Shown piece after piece: positions 56,957-64,000 of a stretch of DNA of 64,000 bases. Where the stretch lies: assembly GCF_032854445.1 (NCBI RefSeq), contig NC_088300.1:36811608-36875607 (forward strand), in the 5' to 3' direction. This DNA is from Liolophura sinensis (taxonomy: Eukaryota > Mollusca > Polyplacophora > Chitonida > Chitonidae). Numbering within the stretch: the stretch's first letter is position 1; each line of letters begins with the position of its first letter. The notes under the pieces were generated by a model. The model worked only from the letters and a program-made list of their open reading frames with translations. It searched no databases and was not told where the DNA came from. A program made the translations under genes and the position numbers.

Positions 56957-57105
56957 TGCGGGGTTTAACGTCGTACTGAACGTCGTTCCTTGCTCTAACC
57001 TGGTAGTGCTGAGCACCATGCGAGGGTGCAAGTACTATTTTTAAAGCCTTTCGTGTGACCCGCCCCGATTTTGATCCCGGGGTCTCCCAACTCAAAAGGC
57101 AAAAA
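56957..57105 (-). mobile_element. SINE family 2-related copy
   Basis: The complement of the family 2 end is present (GCGGGGTTTAACGTCGTACT), followed by TGCTGAGCACCATGC, TATTTTTAAAGCCTTT and TTTTGATCCCGGGG. The last is a B-box relative on the minus strand. Confidence 0.6.
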
Positions 57106-57684
57106 GGACACCACATTGGAGTTATATACTACTGACACTTCAAAAAAACTGGGAGAGAATCAACGATGGCCCAAGATCCCGACTTCATAATATCATTGTC
57201 TACTCAATTGCCAATTTTAGGGCTTTTGACTACAAAATGCACAATTCTTGTAATGGCGCCTCATCATTGTAAGGAATTCTCTTCTAGAGTCGTGTCACAT
57301 GCTCAATGATTTTACATTTCAACTACACCTTCCTGCATTCGATTGATCAGATCAGGATCCCGGAGATAGCATATATGCAATGAAATGTGCGCACCGATTT
57401 TTTGCATTAACGAAGGTACTTCTCCTTCAGCATGCCCAGACAGTTATTCTTAATTATTGGCACTCAAGTTTAGAGAAATCTACCTGCACAGTTAATGGCT
57501 TGAAAGTTCTGGCGAACAAGAGTGTGCTGAAAATATATTCACCGTGGTCACAAAAACAGCACATTTCAAGCGGTAGCTCGGTCTGACCTGCTTGGTGGAA
57601 GGGTCATGACATGGGCTGGTCAGTTATTAGTAGAAGACCTTTTCACAGCAATGAGTTAATGCATCATTGCCCATGCACGTCGTA
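57106..57684. other. Intergenic, nothing recognised
   Basis: No supported gene or element. Confidence 0.45.
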
Positions 57685-58095
57685 CAAGAATTCGTCAGTC
57701 CTCAAACATACCGTACAACAGTTCGTCAATCCTCATGCATACCCTACAACAGTTCGTCAGTCCTCATGCATACCGTACAACAGTTCATCAATCCTCATGC
57801 ATACCGTACAACAGTTCGTCAATCCTCATGCATACCCTACAACAGTTCGTCAGTCCTCATGCATACCGTACAACAGTTCGTCAATCCTCATGCATACCCT
57901 ACAACAGTTCGTCAATCCTCATGCATACCCTGCAACAGTTCGTCAGTCCTCATGCATACCGTACAACAGTTCGTCAATCCTCATGCATACCCTACAACAG
58001 TTCGTCAATCCTCATGCATACCCTGCAACAGTTCGTCAGTCCTCATGCATACCCTACAACAGTTCGTCAATCCTCATGCATGTCGTGCAATAGTC
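57685..58095 (+). repeat. 31-bp minisatellite with 93-bp higher-order unit
   Basis: About 13 copies of CAACAGTTCGTCAATCCTCA plus TGCATACCCTA, spaced exactly 31 bases. Variant sites show that 57840-57932 and 57933-58025 are identical three-unit blocks. Because 31 is one more than a multiple of 3, one stop-free unit keeps all three + frames open; the 153-176 codon frames here are artefacts. Confidence 0.95.
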
Positions 58096-58399
58096 TATTC
58101 ATATCACATAGTTTACCCATCGTCGTAATGCTGATTCTAGTTGATACCGAAAGTAAACCCAAAAGTGTTACACGGCAATGTACGTTAATGTATCGTTCCG
58201 CCATTAATTACTCAGACATATCAAGTCATGACTCAATCAGTAAAGACATGCATACACAAACTTGAACAGTGTACAAGATGCAAATGCCGTACATGTTGTT
58301 GCCTGGCAGTAATCATAAAGTCTGAGTGAGCCTGAAGTGCCCTTTATTCAGTCTACCAGTGAAGTGTGCAGCTGTTTTCTCTAATACCTGGAGAAGACA

Positions 58400-58600
58400 C
58401 TCCAATGCTTAAGGCAATATTGGCTAATTAAAGGCGGCGCCATGTCTAATTATCTACCAATTAGCACGTCTAGTTAATCGGTTCTGATATATGACATGTT
58501 ATACCCAGGTAGTACACGCACGACTATGGGGAGATAACCCTCTTATTAGACGAGTAGATGTCAATTATGCCCTGCAGGAATAAAAGCCATGTAAATATAG
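58400..58600. promoter_or_regulatory. Homeodomain-site cluster, candidate enhancer
   Basis: In about 160 bases: TAATTA at 58425 and 58447, CAATTAG at 58458, TTAATC at 58474, TTATTAG near 58543 and CAATTATG at 58562. The stretch is repeat-free and flanked by the minisatellite on the left. It is the densest such cluster in the window. A function is inferred only from motifs. Confidence 0.3.
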
Positions 58601-61159
58601 TTGATAAGTTATCGTGCGTAGTAATACTCAGCTTGTCTACAGACATGTTCAGCTGCGCCGGTTACTGACACGACGCTTGTCTTCATTTATCAAATATTTC
58701 CCAGAATCCTTTATGGAATTCTATCATGAAAGTAATTGTTATATCGATTTAACTTTCTGCCGTTTTCTTCTTTGTTAGCCTACGTATGCCTCTGATCCCA
58801 TTATAAGGTTCAGGCGTTTGAGATTTATATAGTTTCCTTTGTAAATCACACGTTTAATAATTTCTCACCAAGAAAAATATGCAGACAATAATATTTTTCG
58901 ATAGTTTTTGGAAGTAAATTATGTGTTTTGTTAGATGAGTAGGATTATATATTACACTTAGTGTAAAATGTATGTCAAGCCAAAAGGGTGGTCTGTTATT
59001 GCGCGGTTCAAGAAAATTTTCATTGACTCCGAGTATAAAGAATAGTTGTTGTAGGTGTCCAAAATTTAACGGTTAGATTTTTTCTTAACATTAGGCAGAA
59101 CAAAGACGACCTAGTATTGAGAATATATATAAGCCTATCAATCAGCACATCGCGTCAAATAACCGTGTCTTCGTGCGGGAAAGGATTCTCATTGCCGCAA
59201 ATTAGAACTGAAACGTGCTGCAACCACAGAATAGCGCCACCTGGTGGGGATTAGACGGCCAGCCCGTCTAGGACCAGATTAGTCTTGATTCCTGCCAGCG
59301 CTCAGGATAAGTAGCTGTCCATATGTAACAGCGTGTATGACTTGGACCGACACTCAAGTGCAGGTGTTTTCAAATCTGCTTGGGGGTCCCGTGGTTGCCC
59401 CTTGGATCCACACCGTCTAATTTTATCCGGACTTCGCCTTCCAGTACGGAAGTAATTTTCCGTATTATCAACAGTCGACCAAGGAGTTTCTGCCTGACGC
59501 CCGAAGAACTCCATCTGCCGATAAACACTGACTGAACATCCCGACAGTCATATAGGTCAAGCCCAAATAGTGATCACACAAATCCAGCCTGCTGTAATTC
59601 TTACGCAGATGGAAGTGATACCACTCACATTATGTTGTAAGATCTTACCCATGTCTTTGGATATAATCATCTCCGTCTGAAGAGGGATACATTCAGAAAC
59701 TCTTCACATAATGAGCAGAATCTCTCGTTAAAGCGACAGGCTCCCGAGATTGTTGATCCATGGCTTAGATTTATGTGACTCACTTTACTTATAATCTGTC
59801 ACATTAAACTTACAGAGGTAACAAGCTTAGGCCAACTTCTTAAAAACGCCCATAAAAAAATGGTGACCAATACGCATTGAGAGCAAAATGTTTGACTTGC
59901 CTCCTAAGTTTTAACGTCCTATTGTTGGCAAGATGTTGGTTGCCACGAGAAGATGCCAATTTTAAAACCGAGAAACACCTTGTAATACTTTGTCACATTG
60001 ATTATTATACACATCCAATAGTGTTTAACTCACTGATACATTTAAAATGTTAATTCTTAAACGACAATATTCAACACAAAAACTCTGGAAGAAATTTATA
60101 GCAACACATTCAGTTATAACGTTTGGGAATTTTCAACAACCGGACACACGTGTTTAGAAGTGCTTCCTGAAACACAACTCGTTTATCTGGTCTTCCATAT
60201 GAGTGGCTGCTCTCAATTACAGACCATATGGAAAGGTAAAAGACGATGTCTTGATAAACAGTTAACGATATAAATGTCCACGCTCTATGTCCATCTGGTC
60301 TAGAAGTCAAACAGACGTCTGCTTACAACTGCCCATAACACTCCAGAGGAATATATAAACTTCAAGTGCGTGAAGGTGCTTGAGGATAGGGGCTTGAATA
60401 CGACAGGTACGCGTGCTCGGCTCCGTCTTTCATGTGGAATATATGAACCCAGATTCAAAGCATTAAGCACGTAAATGTCATGAGCATATGAGATCAAGAA
60501 ATTTTCAAGTCACTTTCAAGTTCAGAACTCGCCTTTAAGGAATTTCTTAGAAGTCTAGTCCAGTTAATTAGTAGACACGCAGACGACACTTGTCATTTGA
60601 TATTGTATAGAGTGATTTTCATTACATCCGTTTTATCTTGTTTGATTCTCCAAGGAGTCGATGTACTCCAATCTATCGGCTAACAACTCTTGTTTCTTTT
60701 AGCGTTATGGAGCATTTTTCTGATCACTCAATTTCCAAGATATTATCCAACTGCTTTGGATGCTTTGAGTTTCTTAATTCACACCAAAACCATCAGTATT
60801 TCTTGTGATATTCATATAGAATTACCTTTCACTCGAACTGTCATTTATATCAGATATAATTAAAGGCGTACATCATAGAGTGTAAAATTAGAGCAGCGAC
60901 GACATCGTGATAGCTGGCAAATCGTCACACGTAAGCGGTGAAGTACAGCCTCTTGTCAGTTTATCTCAGTCTGGGCTTTATTCTAACTGTTCATGTAAAT
61001 GCATAATGGTAGCAATTTACACGCCGAGATCATCGAGTTTGAATAACTTATTAATAAATATATTTAAAAATTATGTTTCTACATTTATGTTGTGTTTAGA
61101 GGCTTAGCCAATTATACGACAGTGAATTGTTTAATGGACCATTTAATTCGTGATAAAGG
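58601..61159. other. Intergenic, no gene seen
   Basis: A 70-codon minus frame at 59302-59514 lies in GC-richer DNA but has no domain or splice context. Confidence 0.4.
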
Positions 61160-61242
61160 AGCCTCCGTAGTTTGCAGTGCCAGCGCTTCCAGCAATGACC
61201 CAGGAGCCTGTCACCAGTGCGGTGGCTATGAGTTCAGCTCAT
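61160..61242 (+). mobile_element. SINE family 1, 5' head fragment
   Basis: GCCTCCGTAG at the start, then AGCAATGACCCAGGAGCCTG, TCACCAGTGCGGTGGCTATG and AGTTCAGCTCAT. It is truncated right after the B box and runs into a short TATG stutter. Confidence 0.75.
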
Positions 61243-62703
61243 ATATGTATGTATGTATCTGTGTCGAAGCAGCTGATGATGCCCCCACAATCCTATTAGA
61301 GTTATGTCAGTCTCAGCTGATTATCTCTCACTAGTAAATCAACACTTTGCAATGTTGACGTCAAACGTAAACATAAGTTAAACATAAACACAACTCTAAA
61401 ATTGCTTTTGCATGAACAAATTATAGACGATGTAGTTGACTATAACACTATATGGTATCTCATGTAGTAACTGCCAATTAATCAAAAGGGTCAGCTGTTC
61501 TTTCAGATCAATTTAACACACTCTTTCAGGCCCGACATTCAGTATACAAGAATTTCAAGGAAATATATTACTGCGCTTTGTTTACATACTGGCCATTTGT
61601 AAATATGTCTCGTATAAAAAGATGTCCATGAATGTCAAAGGCATAATTGGCCGAAGTCAGTGTAAGATTCATTCAGACTTGTAATGAAATCAAATATTCT
61701 CCCAAATATTTATGTAATGTTTATGTATTAATGTAAACTATGTTGCTGTCCCGAGAAAATATAGTTGAGAATTTGTTGGAACTTAGGAATATCCTTATGT
61801 ATTTACCAATGGCCTTTTGCCCATGAGCTGAATATGTAAACAATGGGAGGTTAAATATTCTTAATTCAACACTTCGTGCACGCATTCCAAGCTACGGGAT
61901 ATTCAGGTTCGAAGTTCCTCTACCTTCTGCGAGAAGTTCAAACTATGATGATTGGTATAAGTTTTTATCAATATTTTTACACATTGTCAATGTAGATAAT
62001 AAAAAAAGGAAAAACTCCATGAAATATCTTCGTTCGAGTTTTTCTCTGTGCCTGTCGAATACAAGCCATCTACATTCTTTGAGTGAGACATCACTACACG
62101 AGAAACGTTAACTACAGAAAATGGCCAAGGCAGTCTGTTCAAAAGCAGCATTTCGATATCCAGAAATTCTGACAGACTGTTTTTTCATTTGACAAACACG
62201 CCAGTAATCTCTGTGGGTGGTGGCTCGGGAATACCACTTCACAAATAAGACAATGGCTAATGGAGTCGTGTTTGTAAACAATAAACAAATCTCCCCCAGT
62301 GGGACGAAAAGGTTGTATGTAAAATAAACTGCTGGAATGCTTCTGTAAATATGGCAGCGGATCGGCTGGACCAACCTGTCGTCTGCTATCAGCGAATGCC
62401 CCGCACGTGCACAAACAGGCAGCAGACCTGTTGGAGTTTGTCGATAAACCACAGAAAGCAAGGTTTCTTAAGTCTTGAAGAAATTATAATTTACGCGATG
62501 GTATATCAGTTTTATATAGCGACATTCTTCTTTATCGCATCTTCATTGCTTTTATAGAGGCCAAATTCATGTTAGTTTATGGGAAGGAATATATTGGTCA
62601 ATATAGCATACCATACAGCGTGAATACTCCGATGAGAAAGCCTAGCCGGGTGGAAGAACTCGGAAAACACTAGTGTATTTATTATATGCACTGTGCATTC
62701 AGT
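61243..62703. other. Intergenic, no gene seen
   Basis: Two overlapping minus frames (117 and 91 codons) at 62108-62461 compete with each other and with a + frame; none has a recognisable domain. Confidence 0.4.
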
Positions 62704-62797
62704 CTAGGCGTCAAAGCATTATATATTAACATTTATATGTCAGCCGTCAACCGAAATGGACGTATTAGGTCAATAATGGCAAGACCAATTCCCAAAA
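62704..62797 (-). repeat. Dispersed repeat family X, copy 3
   Basis: On the minus strand GAATTGGTCTTGCCATTATTGA, GTCCATTTCGGTTGACGG and GCTTTGACGCC, matching copies at 26221 and 36191. Confidence 0.55.
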
Positions 62798-63293
62798 CAG
62801 CGTTCATCACAAACCACCAAAGGACTAAGAGAGTATATAAAATACGAAATTAAGATGGAGAGAAAGAGAAGGCCATTTTCAATGATGAAGGAAAGACGTG
62901 ACGAATTGTTCAATGTGTGAATAAATGAAATTAGTAATTTTATAGGTTTGAAGTGCCTGTTAAATGGTAGACAGTTACCTGAAGAGACATCAGAAATTCT
63001 GAGAACTATGTTTAATTGAGGTGGTGTTTACAAAGGAAAAAAACAAAATTAATTTACCAGCTCATCCAGCCGCACATATAGAACTCCAGAGAGCCGTTTG
63101 TTCAAAGAGAATATGATTTATACATCGTTTTATCAATAAACTAATTCTAAATACTATTTGTGTAGTATATAAAAAGCATACAAAACACTGCTCGAAGAAA
63201 CTTAATTACCATCAAGTTGCTAACTGCGAAATAGAGTGCCAGCATATTGTTTTTAATTTATTTTGGTCTTGTTTGATAGATGGATTTTAAAGA

Positions 63294-63375
63294 GTGACGA
63301 ACCGTCATAAATGTTTCCTTATGGATGTAATTCGCCTCTTAAAAGGTGACAAACCGTCCTAAATGTTTTTACGCG
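63294..63375 (+). repeat. Two-copy direct repeat, period 53
   Basis: GTGACGAACCGTCATAAATG (63294) and GTGACAAACCGTCCTAAATG (63347), each followed by TTT and a CCTTATGG- or ACGCGGG-type spacer. Confidence 0.65.
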
Positions 63376-63691
63376 GGTATAACCGACACATTATGTTTTT
63401 CTTTACTATACTGTGAAGTAATCTGTCACCCATATTATCACTTGATATAGGCCACCATGTTCCAGTACATGGCCATCGATTTGAGAGACAAATTTAGTTA
63501 GGGTAGATTGAAGTAGCATTTACTATAGACTGTCACCACACTTCTATCGCCTAAAGCTTGTCTGTCAAAGAAATCTATTTTTCCAGAGAGAAAATGATGT
63601 GAATTTCCTACATAAGTCCCGTTGATTGTTTCCCCCGAGGCTTTGTCCTGTCACCAATGTCTTCCTGGATTGTACTGTTCACTCGCCTTAC

Positions 63692-64000
63692 CTTGATAGA
63701 CCATGTAATTAGATTTCTTCTTGACGGTATACAAGTAGAGAGTTCTGTAGGATTGGGTCACTTGAACACGACCAACCACACGACACGGATGTTTTGGCTC
63801 TCTTGGAACTGCAGGGCTTAAGACGTGTGAGGGTGATGTGGGAATCACCAGGACGTATATCAATAGCCCAGAGAGTGCAAGGTCGGTGATGGAGAAAGCA
63901 TCAATCAGGTGGCTAAAGCTGCTTGAGTTTTCGTTCGGAACGTAGGATGGCCGTTGGTCAGACTTACGGCCACCAGTTTCTTCCCCCCACCTACCCCCTG
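63692..64000 (-). CDS. Candidate partial exon with a hydrophobic segment, unknown product
   Basis: The minus-strand frame is open from the window edge to a strong donor (TATCAAG before GTAAGG, exon end 63692, phase 1); beyond the donor it stops at 63653. The peptide reads KSDQRPSYVPNENSSSF, then a hydrophobic run LIDAFSITDLALSGLLIYVL, then a basic Pro-containing stretch ending YTVKKKSNYMVYQ. The run is long enough for a membrane segment. No family recognised. The upstream edge is unknown and may lie inside or outside the window. An open frame this long can also arise by chance. Confidence 0.28.

Noticed and set aside
57611-58265. Three overlapping + strand frames of 153-176 codons
   Set aside because: They read the same 31-base tandem unit in all three frames; the length follows from the period being 1 mod 3, not from coding selection.
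62108-62461. Overlapping minus frames of 117 and 91 codons with hydrophobic stretches
   Set aside because: Two frames compete over the same bases, neither shows a known domain or a convincing splice boundary.

Overview
The window is 64 kb of AT-rich animal genomic DNA, most likely from a mollusc or at least a lophotrochozoan. The reasons are spliced exons with GT..AG boundaries, AATAAA polyadenylation signals, and two families of tRNA-derived SINEs of a kind I associate with molluscan genomes. One has an AAAT-repeat tail; the other has a tail ending in a run of CACT units. There are no operons, bacterial promoters, CRISPR arrays or recognisable viral genes.

The one gene I can defend base by base is on the + strand at 4934-10906. 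It has nine coding exons with canonical splice sites and an intact frame of 643 codons. It encodes an N-terminally membrane-inserted protein with one four-cysteine PAN/Apple-like domain, then about 420 residues of coiled coil, then a very basic C-terminal tail with two furin-type sites. A promoter region rich in CRE-like (GACGTCA) motifs lies just upstream, a 3' UTR and poly(A) signal lie downstream, and several introns carry SINE pieces or small duplications. The first 2.36 kb looks like the 3' UTR of a preceding + strand gene.

From 11.8 kb to the end I see no complete gene. 13.2-19.6 kb is a complex repeat block with a diverged large inverted duplication, partial tandem copies and a micro-inversion. 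The rest holds SINE pieces, MITE-like foldback elements and tandem arrays. The arrays have periods of 52 bp (24.0-24.8 kb), 38 bp (29.5-30.2 kb), 44 bp (37.1 kb), 25 bp (46.3 kb) and 31 bp (57.7-58.1 kb), and two of them have higher-order structure. Several less repetitive islands (about 21.7-22.5, 36.4-36.8, 41.4-42.2, 52.9-53.2 and 58.4-58.6 kb) are dense in homeodomain/POU-type core motifs and may be distal enhancers. Two minus-strand open segments ending at good splice donors (31845-32070 and 63692-64000) are weak candidates for exons of a gene that continues beyond the right edge.

All calls come from reading the sequence; no alignment or database search was run.
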